DNA from: Chitinophaga sp. GbtcB8 | GTDB taxonomy: Bacteria; Bacteroidota; Bacteroidia; Chitinophagales; Chitinophagaceae | DNA length: 64,000 nt | Assembly (NCBI RefSeq): GCF_019091455.1 | Contig: NZ_JAGXJN010000003.1 | Location: forward strand, 239,559-303,558 | Direction: 5' to 3' | Made by a program: the position numbers and the translations under genes | The notes under the pieces: generated by a model | What the model was told of the DNA's origin: nothing | Seen by the model: only the letters and a program-made list of their open reading frames with translations | Databases searched by the model: none | Shown here: positions 54,040-64,000 of the stretch, piece after piece | How positions within the stretch are numbered: the stretch's first letter is position 1 | Layout: every line of letters begins with the position of its first letter

Positions 54040-56574
54040 TTAAAAAGTATACGATACCGTAGCCTGCCAGTTACGGGGCGCTCCCGGGAAAAGGCGAAGA
54101 TAGTCATATCCGCCCACCCAGTACACCTTATTACCTATGTTATTCAGGTTAAACTGTACCTGCACTTTATTCACCTTATAGTATAAAGCCGCGTTCAGCA
54201 AAGCATAACCGGGAAGGTTCTGCGTTTTGCTGAGGCTCAGGTTCCTTTCTGTAACAAAGTTGGCGCCTGCGCCTATGCCAAATCCTTTAACAGGGCCGGC
54301 CGGAATGGTATACTTGGTCCATACATTACCTTGCTGTTTAGGTGCATTGGGTTTTTGCACGCCTACCAGGTCAGCATCCGTTTTGCCGGATGAGGTGATC
54401 TTGGCATCATTATAAGCATAGGTTACCACTACATCCCAGTTAGGCGCTATTTGCCCGGTTACATCCACTTCCACGCCTTTAGCCTCTTCTTCACCTACCT
54501 GTATCATCAGGTCAGGATTGTTGGCATCGGAAGCATTGTACAAAGTACCTTTCTGGCGAATGCGGTATACCGCCAGGTTAGCCGTTAAACGGCCGCTGAG
54601 CCATTCTGTTTTTAAACCGCCCTCTACCAGGTTGCTGGTAATAGGATCAAACGGGCCACCGGTTAAACGGTTGGCCTGCACCGCAGGATCCTGCGGGTTG
54701 TAACCTTCTGTATAAATACCGTAGATATTAACATTATGGGTAAGGGTATACACCACGCCTATACGCGGTAAAAAGGCATGCTGGCGCACATTTCTTACAC
54801 TATCTGTTTTATAGTTGGCTTTATCAGTATACAGCTCATAACGCACGCCCAGTAATACTTGTACCGGTCCCAGTTTCACCTGGTCCTGCGCATAAAAGCC
54901 GCTTAACCCGCCAAAAACCGGTACAGTAGCGCTGTTGGCTGCTGTAGTGAATATGTACTTCGTCATATCCTCCAGCTGGTTATTCCTTGCGATCAGGTCG
55001 TAGGAGGGAACATTGGGTTTTGGAATATACCTCACAGAATCTGCTGTGCCTGCGCTGTTGCGGACAGGCTTTCCATGCGTATCAGTCACTTTATAGTTGT
55101 AGAACACATAATCATCTTTCTTTTTGGCATTATAAGCGCCGGCAGTACCATCTTTTTTCAGGTAACCAGTGGCTGTTTGCTGGGAAGATCCCGGAGGCAG
55201 CGTGCTTTGGGCATAGTCATAACCCAGCAGCAGCTTGTGAGCCAGCTTGCCGGTATTCAGGTCATAGGTAAGATAGGCTGATACGTTATCGCTGAACTGT
55301 TTGGACTGGCGGATGAATGCCTGCCTGGCCACCAGGTTGCCAATAGGTGCACCGGAAGAATCCACCGCATAGGAATTGGCGCTCCGGTTCTCCACCAGGT
55401 CCTGTATATAACCCGTACGCAGGTACGAAAGGTTAAATGCAAGCTTAGTGCTGAACTGGTGTGTCAGGGAGGTCATAACGGTAAAGTTCTCCTCGTCCAG
55501 GTGATCATTCACCGCATTCAGGGCCAGTGAGGTGGGCGTGGTGTACAACGCTTTCTGGTCGGTGCCTGCAAATACAGACTGGCCACGGTCTAAGCGGCTG
55601 TTGGATTTGTTATATACCGCATCAAAGTTCAGCCTGGTACGGGAAGTAGGCAAAAAGGAGATAGAGGGCGCTATTACAATGTTTTTGTCAAACTGCAGGT
55701 CGCGGAACGATTGTGCATTTTCATATCCCAGGTTTAAGCGGTACAGGATGGTCTTCTGATCGTTCAGCGGGCCGGTAAAATCGGCCAGTGCGCGGGTGGT
55801 ATTAAAGCTGCCGGTGGTAAAGCTCAGGGATTTACGGGATTCTTCCAGCGGTTTTTTGGTAACACGGTTTACGGTACCACCGGGAGAGGCATTGCCAAAC
55901 AGGGCAGAGGCAGGGCCTTTGATCACTTCCACACGCTCCAGGTAGTTTACCATAGGTTGTTTCCAAAAACCGGTAAAGGTGCGCATGCCATTTAACAGCT
56001 GTGTGGTGCTGCCCCCGTTAATACGGAACCCGCGAATGGTCAGATCATCGTAGAAGGTGAACTGGTTCACGCCGCTGAAGTTTTTAACCACATCGCCTAC
56101 CCGAACGGCAGACTGGTCCTGCATCAGTTCTTTTGTTACATAGGAAATAGCCTGCGGCACCTCCTTCAGGGGAGTAGCGGTTTTACTGCCTATAAAAGAG
56201 TTAGTGTTCTTGTAACCGGCTTCTTTACGGCCGGTGATCTCTACGGTTTGCAGCTGCTCCGTAGAAGGTACCAGCACCAGGTCTACTACCCGGGTTTCGC
56301 CCTGGTTCAGGGTAAGGGTTTTCTGATCTGCTGCAAAACCGGTATGCGTAAAGCGGATGGTATATTTGCCCGCCGGCAGATCGCTGAAAAGGAATGCGCC
56401 GGTAGTATCGGTAGTGGTGTTATGCTGTTTATTGAGTAAAATAACGCTTACTTTTTGTACAGGAGCGTTGTTAAGATCCCTCACAACTCCTTTGATGGAC
56501 GTTTGTGCTAAAACATTCAATGACAAGAGAATAAATACTGCAGTCAGTAACTGCCGGCTGGTCGAAATTGGCAT
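54040..56574 (-). CDS. TonB-dependent siderophore receptor
   Basis: The start at 56574 gives MPISTSRQLLTAVFILLSLNVLAQ as signal peptide (844 residues); a longer frame adds 44 unsupported residues. Then a carboxypeptidase-like N-terminal beta domain (about 25-110), the plug (about 120-250; LNGMRTFTGFWKQ, ERVEVIKGPASALFGNASPGG), and the 22-strand barrel ending in the aromatic YTF. It resembles ferrichrome-type receptors. The N-terminal module is typical of Bacteroidetes receptors. Confidence 0.95.
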   Translation of the reverse strand: MPISTSRQLLTAVFILLSLNVLAQTSIKGVVRDLNNAPVQKVSVILLNKQHNTTTDTTGAFLFSDLPAGKYTIRFTHTGFAADQKTLTLNQGETRVVDLVLVPSTEQLQTVEITGRKEAGYKNTNSFIGSKTATPLKEVPQAISYVTKELMQDQSAVRVGDVVKNFSGVNQFTFYDDLTIRGFRINGGSTTQLLNGMRTFTGFWKQPMVNYLERVEVIKGPASALFGNASPGGTVNRVTKKPLEESRKSLSFTTGSFNTTRALADFTGPLNDQKTILYRLNLGYENAQSFRDLQFDKNIVIAPSISFLPTSRTRLNFDAVYNKSNSRLDRGQSVFAGTDQKALYTTPTSLALNAVNDHLDEENFTVMTSLTHQFSTKLAFNLSYLRTGYIQDLVENRSANSYAVDSSGAPIGNLVARQAFIRQSKQFSDNVSAYLTYDLNTGKLAHKLLLGYDYAQSTLPPGSSQQTATGYLKKDGTAGAYNAKKKDDYVFYNYKVTDTHGKPVRNSAGTADSVRYIPKPNVPSYDLIARNNQLEDMTKYIFTTAANSATVPVFGGLSGFYAQDQVKLGPVQVLLGVRYELYTDKANYKTDSVRNVRQHAFLPRIGVVYTLTHNVNIYGIYTEGYNPQDPAVQANRLTGGPFDPITSNLVEGGLKTEWLSGRLTANLAVYRIRQKGTLYNASDANNPDLMIQVGEEEAKGVEVDVTGQIAPNWDVVVTYAYNDAKITSSGKTDADLVGVQKPNAPKQQGNVWTKYTIPAGPVKGFGIGAGANFVTERNLSLSKTQNLPGYALLNAALYYKVNKVQVQFNLNNIGNKVYWVGGYDYLRLFPGAPRNWQATVSYTF

Positions 56575-56947
56575 GTGATAAAGTATACTTGTTTTCGCCG
56601 CAAAGGAACACCTCCGGGATATTTGTTGGGACTCCAATCGGGAAAACTGTTTACGCAAAACGGAAAAATCGATGAATCTCAGGCTGGCAGTCCCCCCAGG
56701 GCCCAAAGCCTTTGACAGGGTATGTTCAGGAGGAACAAAACAAATTATTCCCCAATAGTGCCGGATAGATATACAGTTTTAATGCATTCCGGCGTTATGG
56801 CTAATGAAAAGGCCATAAAAAAAGCCGGAACAGGATTATTCCGGCTTATTGCCTAAACCTACAACTGTTACACTGTAGTAACAGCAATTATATACGATGA
56901 AAAATTAGAATATTATCGTTTTCCGGTCGAGTAACGGGCAAATTTTT
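56575..56947. other. 373-base spacer upstream of the siderophore receptor
   Basis: Holds the receptor's leader and promoter (not resolved), a 10-base palindrome AAGTATACTT (56581-56590) just upstream of the start, and the TetR terminator (56817-56847). No gene or recognised riboswitch is seen. Confidence 0.5.
56817..56847 (-). terminator. Terminator after the TetR gene
   Basis: Stem AAGCCGGAA/TTCCGGCTT (56822-56830, 56839-56847); on the minus strand it is followed by a run of T, just downstream of the TetR gene. Confidence 0.85.
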
Positions 56948-57547
56948 TTAGGACCTTCTAATACCATTCATCAGTATGGACACCAGGAAGTCCATCATTT
57001 CCCCGATCTCATCCAGCTTTTGATCCATTACCAGGGCCGTTTCCACACCCCGTTGGGCATTTACCAGTAAAAAAGCCAGCATTTCTATATCCTGCTGATC
57101 GTAGTTTGGAAATTCGCCGGTAACAACCCCATACTGCAAGATGCTTTTCAAAATTTCTATCTCCGTACAGTCGTAATTTCTGCGTATGTTGGTTTCCAGC
57201 TCATTACAGAGCTTTAACTCACTGGCCACCACCTGGTATAAAGTGGTCATCCGTTTAATCTCCCGCATCTTGCTGCGGGTAAAGGCTTCCAGCTTTTTAA
57301 CCGCACTATCTTCCCTGCTTACGGATTCCTGTATGTTGCGGAACATCATGTTCTTTTCCTTACGGATCACCGCATCAAATATCTCCTCCTTATTCTTATA
57401 ATAGTAATACAGCGTGCTCTTGCCTTTACCAACCGCTCTCGCAATATCTTCCATGGTAGTTTTCTGCAAGCCATAGTGCCGGAAAAGCTTCGCCGCTTCC
57501 TCCAGAATATCGGATTTGATCACTTCGTCTTTTGCCAGTGTTGTCAT
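56948..57547 (-). CDS. TetR family transcriptional regulator
   Basis: The start at 57547 gives 199 residues (MTTLAKDEVIKSDILEEAAKLF); an upstream in-frame extension crosses the promoter. HTH: TTMEDIARAVGKGKSTLYYYYKNKEEIF. The C-terminal ligand domain is unassigned. It is divergent from another TetR gene, each with its own promoter. Which neighbour it controls is unknown. Confidence 0.93.
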   Translation of the reverse strand: MTTLAKDEVIKSDILEEAAKLFRHYGLQKTTMEDIARAVGKGKSTLYYYYKNKEEIFDAVIRKEKNMMFRNIQESVSREDSAVKKLEAFTRSKMREIKRMTTLYQVVASELKLCNELETNIRRNYDCTEIEILKSILQYGVVTGEFPNYDQQDIEMLAFLLVNAQRGVETALVMDQKLDEIGEMMDFLVSILMNGIRRS

Positions 57548-57570
57548 TGTAGGTTTAAAGTCGTTCCACT

Positions 57571-57603
57571 CAAAACTACCTAGAAAAAACGATAAGTACC
57601 AAA
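57571..57603 (-). promoter_or_regulatory. Promoter of the minus-strand TetR gene
   Basis: Minus-strand TTTG (57600-57603), 21 bases, TAGTTTTG (57571-57578); 23 bases before the start codon. Confidence 0.65.
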
Positions 57604-57667
57604 CTTTAACTGACTTTCGGACCAAAATACTTTAAAAGTCGAAAATAAAGATAAGGCAAAAATAATA

Positions 57668-57699
57668 TTTGTTGGAACGAATTATTACTCTTACTTTTG
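57668..57699 (+). promoter_or_regulatory. Promoter of the plus-strand TetR gene
   Basis: TTTG (57668-57671), 20 bases, TACTTTTG (57692-57699), an exact consensus match. It rules out the farthest upstream in-frame start and favours ATG 57741 or 57789. Confidence 0.7.
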
Positions 57700-57788
57700 C
57701 TAACACCGTTAGGATTTCTAAAGGGCGATTAAATGGAGGAATGAGGGCAATTACACTCCCCATACCTGCATTCAACAATTTATATCAC

Positions 57789-58388
57789 ATGGGTATTGCA
57801 GAACGTAAACAAAGGCAGCGGGAGGAGATCCGGGCCGGCATATTGGATGCCGCCTGGCACCTGGTGCACGAGGAAGGCTGGGCTGCACTATCCATCCGTA
57901 AAATTGCAGAAGCCATAGAATACAGTGTGCCGGTGGTGTATGACCATTTTGAAAATAAGGATGCCATCATCGCAGAATTTAATAAAAAAGGTTTTCAGCT
58001 ATTGGAAAACCAGCTGCGCAACGCCAGGCAGCAGCATACGGATGCGGAACAGCAGCTGGAAGCTATTGGCAGGGCTTACTGGGATTTTGCCTTTCAGGAT
58101 AAACAATATTACCAGCTAATGTTCAGCCTGGGCATACCTACCTGTGAAAGCGCGCGCAAAATACCGGAAGTAGGAGAGTGTATGGATGTGATCCGGTGTA
58201 CTATTGAGCAAATTATAAAACAGAACGGGAACGGGGCCGCAGACCCCTTTTTAAAGTTCCATGCCTTCCAGTCCATGATCCACGGGCTGGTATCCATTAA
58301 CATCATTGGCCCGGCCAATAATGAGGAGCTGAACCGGTTGGTATTGCAGGACCTCATATCCGGTTTCATTAAAGGATGTAAAGCATAA
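57789..58388 (+). CDS. TetR family transcriptional regulator
   Basis: A 199-residue regulator from ATG 57789 (MGIAERKQRQREEIRAGIL), with HTH ALSIRKIAEAIEYSVPVVYDHFENKDAI. An ATG at 57741 would add 16 residues. The C-terminal domain resembles the TetR_C_33/WHG type. It lies 40 bases before yceI on the same strand, so it may control or share a transcript with it. Confidence 0.92.
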   Translation: MGIAERKQRQREEIRAGILDAAWHLVHEEGWAALSIRKIAEAIEYSVPVVYDHFENKDAIIAEFNKKGFQLLENQLRNARQQHTDAEQQLEAIGRAYWDFAFQDKQYYQLMFSLGIPTCESARKIPEVGECMDVIRCTIEQIIKQNGNGAADPFLKFHAFQSMIHGLVSINIIGPANNEELNRLVLQDLISGFIKGCKA

Positions 58389-58428
58389 CCTTTATTCAAT
58401 TATAAAAAACAAAAAATAAAAACACACA

Positions 58429-59001
58429 ATGAAAAAGACCGCCCTGATCTTCGCAGTATGCACTATTTTCTCCCTGGCCAGTTTTGCTCAAACCTGGACA
58501 CTGGACCCCGCTCACTCTAAATTAGGTTTCAGCGTTACCCACATGATGATCTCTGATGTAGATGGCGCCTTTACCAATTTTGAAGCTAAGATCACTTCTT
58601 CCAAAGAAGATTTTTCCGATGCCGTGATTGAGCTGACTGCAGACGCCAACAGCGTAAGCACTGACAACGAAAAACGCGATGGTCACCTGAAAACAGAAGA
58701 TTTCTTTGACGTAGCCAAATACAAGACCGTTACCTTCAAAAGCAAATCTGTACAGAAAGTAGGCGACAACAAGTACAAAGTAACCGGCGACCTGACCCTG
58801 CATGGCGTTACCAAGCCCGTTACCCTGGATGCTACCCTGCGCGGTACTACCGTAAATCCCATGAGCAAGAAAACCGTAGCAGGCTTTAAAGTAACCGGTA
58901 CTATCAAACGTTCTGATTTTTCTTTCGGTACAAAATATCCGAATGCAATGCTGAGCGAAGAGGTGACCCTGACTGCCAATACTGAGTTTATAAAAGGATA
59001 A
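58429..59001 (+). CDS. Periplasmic YceI-like lipocalin-fold protein
   Basis: A 190-residue secreted protein: signal peptide (about 1-20, ASFAQ), then a YceI lipocalin-like barrel: WTLDPAHSKLGFSVTHMMI, FDVAKYKTVTFKS, GDLTLHGVTKPVTLD. YceI proteins bind isoprenoid or similar lipids. The hairpin just after the stop may terminate it. Confidence 0.94.
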   Translation: MKKTALIFAVCTIFSLASFAQTWTLDPAHSKLGFSVTHMMISDVDGAFTNFEAKITSSKEDFSDAVIELTADANSVSTDNEKRDGHLKTEDFFDVAKYKTVTFKSKSVQKVGDNKYKVTGDLTLHGVTKPVTLDATLRGTTVNPMSKKTVAGFKVTGTIKRSDFSFGTKYPNAMLSEEVTLTANTEFIKG

Positions 59002-59037
59002 TTTACCGGGCCGGGCAGGCCCCAGTAAAAAAAATAC

Positions 59038-59083
59038 AACGAATTACACGAATTGGTAATTACAATTTGTGTAATTCGTTTTT
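59038..59083 (+). terminator. Terminator-like hairpin, ATTACACGAATT repeat class
   Basis: Arms at 59038-59055 and 59063-59080 are complementary at 17 of 18 positions with a 7-base loop; T-rich end 59079-59083. Same word as 39658-39669. It follows yceI. Confidence 0.75.
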
Positions 59084-59255
59084 AATTTGCGGTTAAATTC
59101 ATTTTTGGGTATTATGTCCTAAGCTTTTTTCTATTCCAGGAATAATTAATATATATGTGCCCACTTTGAACCGAGCCAAAATAATTAAAAAAAATATTTA
59201 ACCTATTGAAAATGAGCAACATCCCTATAGAAAAACAAACCTTGCTGCAAAATTT

Positions 59256-59288
59256 TTTGTTAAGAAATGTTTAAGAATTGTATTTTTG
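59256..59288 (+). promoter_or_regulatory. Promoter of the sphingolipid operon
   Basis: TTTG (59256-59259), a 21-base spacer and TATTTTTG (59281-59288), matching the Bacteroidetes consensus; start codon about 98 bases downstream. Confidence 0.7.
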
Positions 59289-59382
59289 GACATTAAAAGT
59301 TTTTTAGTCGAACAAATCTAAAGGCTTTTAAGACAAGCAATAAGCAAATTACGCGTACGATTTTCACAGCTAAGCATATTAA

Positions 59383-61741
<2,359 letters not shown>

Positions 61742-61745
<4 letters not shown>

Positions 61746-61807
61746 GGCTTTAGGTTTGAAGTTTGAACGTAGATCGCATTGTCAAACTTTGAACATTAAA
61801 CCTCAGA
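61742..61807. repeat. Imperfect inverted repeat, AGGTTTGAAGTTTGAA class
   Basis: Left side (61742-61768) and right side (61781-61807) pair imperfectly, with GAAGTTTGA against TCAAACTTTG and TGAGG against CCTCA. The stop codon of the acyltransferase gene is inside the left arm. Confidence 0.65.
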
Positions 61808-61820
61808 CAAACAATAAAAG

Positions 61821-62807
61821 GTGACACAAAAAGTTCTTATTACAGGTGCCAGTGGATTTGTGGGATTTCATGTGATTGAAGCTGCGTTAAAAGCCGGACT
61901 GGAAGTACACGCAGCTGTTCGGGCCTCCAGCCAGGTAAAACATTTGGAAGGGCTGGCCGTACAATACGTTTCCCCGGATTTCAGGAGTGAAGAAGCCATA
62001 AGGAAATTGCTGGAAGAGCATCAGTATGATTATGTGATACATGGCGCCGGCATTACCAAAGCCTTTTCCGAAGAAGAGTACAATGCGGTGAATGCAGGGT
62101 ATACACAAAACCTTGCGCTGGCTATTAAAAATGCCAAAGCACCCATTAAAAGGTTTGTGTTCATCAGCAGCCTGGCAGCCCTGGGGCCCATTGCATATGA
62201 AGCGCAGGCCCCCTTGCTGGAAGAAAGTGCACCGCAGCCGGTAACGGCTTATGGAAGAAGTAAACTGTTAGCAGAAAAATATTTACAGCAAATAGAGGGA
62301 CTTCCCTTAATTACCTTACGTCCCACCGCTGTATATGGCCCCCGCGACAAAGACATATTCATTATGTTTAAAATGATCGCCCGCGGATGGGAACCATACA
62401 TTGGCAGAAAGCAGCAACGCTTCAGCTTTCTGTACGCTAAAGACCTGGCAAAGGCCGCGATCAGTGCGCTTACATCACCTTGCCTGGGTACCTACAACTT
62501 GTCAGATGGAAATGTGTATGACCGTTATGCTTTGGCAGACATCACCAAAAAGCTGCTAAAGAAAAACACCCTGAAATTCCATGTTCCGTATGGAATAGTA
62601 GAGGTAATAGCGGGCATACTCGAAAAAATGCCTTCCGGAGGGAAAGCGCCGGCGCTCAACAAAGAAAAGCTGAATGAGCTAACCGCGCCCAACTGGAATT
62701 GCAGCATTGAAAAAGGCCGGAACAACCTGCCTTATACGCCGGAGTATGACCTTGAAAAAGGGCTGGCTGAAACGCTGCAGTGGTATAAAGAAAATAAATG
62801 GTTATAG
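61821..62807 (+). CDS. NAD-dependent epimerase/dehydratase, candidate ceramide/ketosphinganine reductase
   Basis: A 328-residue extended SDR with GASGFVGFHV at the N-terminus, STDY-like HGAGITKAFSEEEYN, and YGRSKLLAEKY as YxxxK. The start codon is GTG at 61821, weak but with the correct N-terminus. In bacteria a reductase of this family (CerR) reduces the 3-keto group after acylation. Position after the acyltransferase suits that; direct evidence is lacking. Confidence 0.8.
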   Translation: MTQKVLITGASGFVGFHVIEAALKAGLEVHAAVRASSQVKHLEGLAVQYVSPDFRSEEAIRKLLEEHQYDYVIHGAGITKAFSEEEYNAVNAGYTQNLALAIKNAKAPIKRFVFISSLAALGPIAYEAQAPLLEESAPQPVTAYGRSKLLAEKYLQQIEGLPLITLRPTAVYGPRDKDIFIMFKMIARGWEPYIGRKQQRFSFLYAKDLAKAAISALTSPCLGTYNLSDGNVYDRYALADITKKLLKKNTLKFHVPYGIVEVIAGILEKMPSGGKAPALNKEKLNELTAPNWNCSIEKGRNNLPYTPEYDLEKGLAETLQWYKENKWL

Positions 62808-62926
62808 GTAACAGTTCTTTTATAAAACCACAAAACGAAAAATTGAGCTGAAACCGGTAGCAGACCTGCCGATGCCGTACTGGCATCAGGGGAAAGGTAC
62901 CGTGCGACAGCTAAAACCAATTAAAG

Positions 62927-64000
62927 ATGGCAAAGAAACAACAAGTTCAGGACGCAAAAGGTAAGCTGGGAATCCTCATCCCCGGCCTGGGCGCAGTAGC
63001 AACTACTGTAATAGCCGGCGTTGAAGCAGTTAAAAAAGGTCTTTCCCAACCCACCGGTTCCCTTACCCAAACAGGCAGCATACGCCTGGGTAAAAGAACG
63101 GAGAACAGAAGCCCCAAGATCAAAGATTTTGTACCCCTGGCAGACTTAAATGACATTGTGTTTGGCGGATGGGATGTGTATGAAGATAATGTATATGACG
63201 CCGCCCGTAAAGCAGGCGTACTGGACCCCCACCTGTTAAAAGCCATTCAGCCGGAGCTGGAAGCGCTGGTGCCCATGAAAGCTGCTTTTGATAAAAACTT
63301 TGTAAAGAACCTGGATGGTACCCATGTAAAGGAATACGATACCAAGTACAACCTGGCCCTGGCCGTAATGGACGACATTAAGAACTTCAAGGCCAAACAT
63401 AATTGTGACCGTATTGTACTGGTATGGTGCGGCTCCACGGAAATTTTCCATGAAGCGGCAGACATTCATGACACTTTGGCAAAATTTGAGCAGGCCTTAA
63501 AGGACAATGACAGCCGCATTGCCCCCAGCATGATCTACGCTTATGCAGCGCTGAAACTGGGCGTACCCTTCTGTAATGGCGCGCCTAACCTTACCTGCGA
63601 TATTCCTGCACTGGTGCAGCTGGCTAAAGAAACCCATACCCCCATTGGCGGTAAGGATTTTAAAACCGGCCAAACTCTCATGAAAACCATTCTGGCACCC
63701 GGTTTGCAAGCAAGGGCGCTGGGCGTTCAGGGCTGGTTTTCTACCAATATCCTGGGCAATCGTGACGGATGGGTGCTGGATGATCCGGATAACTTTAAAA
63801 CAAAAGAAGTGTCCAAACTAGGGGTACTGGAAGATATTTTCCGTCCTGATCTAAACCCCGAGCTGTACGGTGACCTGTATCACAAGATCCGTATCAACTA
63901 TTATCCGCCCCGTGGTGATAATAAGGAAAGCTGGGATAACATTGACATTTTCGGGATGATGGGCTACCCGATGCAGATAAAGATAAATTTCCTGTGCCGC
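62927..64000 (+). CDS. ino1: Inositol-3-phosphate synthase (3' end outside window)
   Basis: The frame is open from ATG 62927 to the window end (358 codons, no stop). The N-terminal LGILIPGLGAVATTVIAGVEA is the NAD-binding loop; FCNGAPNLTCDIPALV, GGKDFKTGQTLMKT and NILGNRDGWVLDDP match the myo-inositol-1-phosphate synthase family (EC 5.5.1.4), of the bacteroidal/eukaryotic-like group. In Bacteroides, inositol phosphate feeds inositol sphingolipids, in keeping with the ceramide genes upstream. Confidence 0.95.
   Translation, partial: MAKKQQVQDAKGKLGILIPGLGAVATTVIAGVEAVKKGLSQPTGSLTQTGSIRLGKRTENRSPKIKDFVPLADLNDIVFGGWDVYEDNVYDAARKAGVLDPHLLKAIQPELEALVPMKAAFDKNFVKNLDGTHVKEYDTKYNLALAVMDDIKNFKAKHNCDRIVLVWCGSTEIFHEAADIHDTLAKFEQALKDNDSRIAPSMIYAYAALKLGVPFCNGAPNLTCDIPALVQLAKETHTPIGGKDFKTGQTLMKTILAPGLQARALGVQGWFSTNILGNRDGWVLDDPDNFKTKEVSKLGVLEDIFRPDLNPELYGDLYHKIRINYYPPRGDNKESWDNIDIFGMMGYPMQIKINFLCR

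Noticed and set aside
56575..56947. Riboswitch (cobalamin or TPP) upstream of the siderophore receptor
   Set aside because: A short stretch has GCCAGCCTGAGA on the minus strand, but the other conserved elements of either riboswitch are missing.

Overview
This window is a 64 kb stretch of what looks like a Bacteroidetes chromosome, most likely from the Chitinophagaceae (Chitinophaga-like). The support is a Bacteroidetes-type sphingolipid locus, a Bacteroidetes-style AMP nucleosidase, promoter-like elements of the form TTTG-N19-21-TAnnTTTG, weak ribosome binding sites, a CcmB/C/D-like cytochrome c set, and many PQxA-type signal peptides ending in AQ. No rRNA, tRNA, CRISPR array, integrase, transposase or phage gene was seen. 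Most of the window is ordinary chromosomal metabolism.

Layout. 1-5.5 kb: the 3' end of a cyclic beta-1,2-glucan synthase-like gene, then secreted polysaccharide enzymes (a GH2 glycosidase and an alginate-lyase-family protein). 5.6-8.7 kb: a small orphan gene, a sigma-like/TM/TPR fusion protein, and a divergent MarR/AraC pair. 8.8-12.8 kb: an atypical SDR, mannonate dehydratase, glycerate 2-kinase and a small secreted protein. 13-20.9 kb: two amidohydrolase-fold proteins, tyrosyl-tRNA synthetase and an HscA-type Hsp70. 20.9-27 kb: a minus-strand nucleotide-sugar operon (aminotransferase, UDP-glucose dehydrogenase, UDP-xylose synthase, RmlB, RmlC, RmlD) with no glycosyltransferases. 27-36.7 kb: KDO transferase, thymidine kinase, GtrA, biotin carboxylase, heme export/cytochrome c genes, glutamate dehydrogenase, a stand-alone HsdR-N nuclease-like protein and AMP nucleosidase. 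36.7-45.4 kb: a fused peptide ABC ATPase, queA, ispD, a Gfo/Idh oxidoreductase, radC, prs, rplY, pth and a FAH-family hydrolase. 45.5-49 kb: a MarR gene divergent from a fused 2-oxoacid dehydrogenase E1, then a DMT exporter. 49-56.6 kb: a minus-strand set joining a siderophore receptor, a PepSY membrane protein, the 5-oxoprolinase subunits PxpB/C/A and an NRAMP-like transporter. 57-58.4 kb: two divergent TetR genes, then YceI. 59.3-64 kb: serine palmitoyltransferase, a GNAT-like acyltransferase, an SDR and inositol-3-phosphate synthase, which together look like a ceramide/inositol-sphingolipid locus running off the window.

The most unusual signal is not a gene. At least a dozen intergenic spaces carry inverted repeats, or a single arm of one, built from short repeated words. 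There are several unrelated sequence classes (words such as TGCAGATATGCAAATG, GCTAAATGCTGAACGCC, ACGATTTTAGATT, TAATTCGTAATT, TAGCTAATAGC, ATTACACGAATT), yet all share one architecture, and members of a class recur at distant loci. Some sit where terminators belong, others between co-directional or divergent genes, and some supply stop codons. Other points of interest are an HscA with Ile in place of the phosphate-loop Thr, an ABC ATPase with Val in place of the Walker B Asp, a cyclic-glucan synthase lacking its C-terminal phosphorylase module, and an NRAMP-like protein without the metal-binding motif encoded within the 5-oxoprolinase operon.
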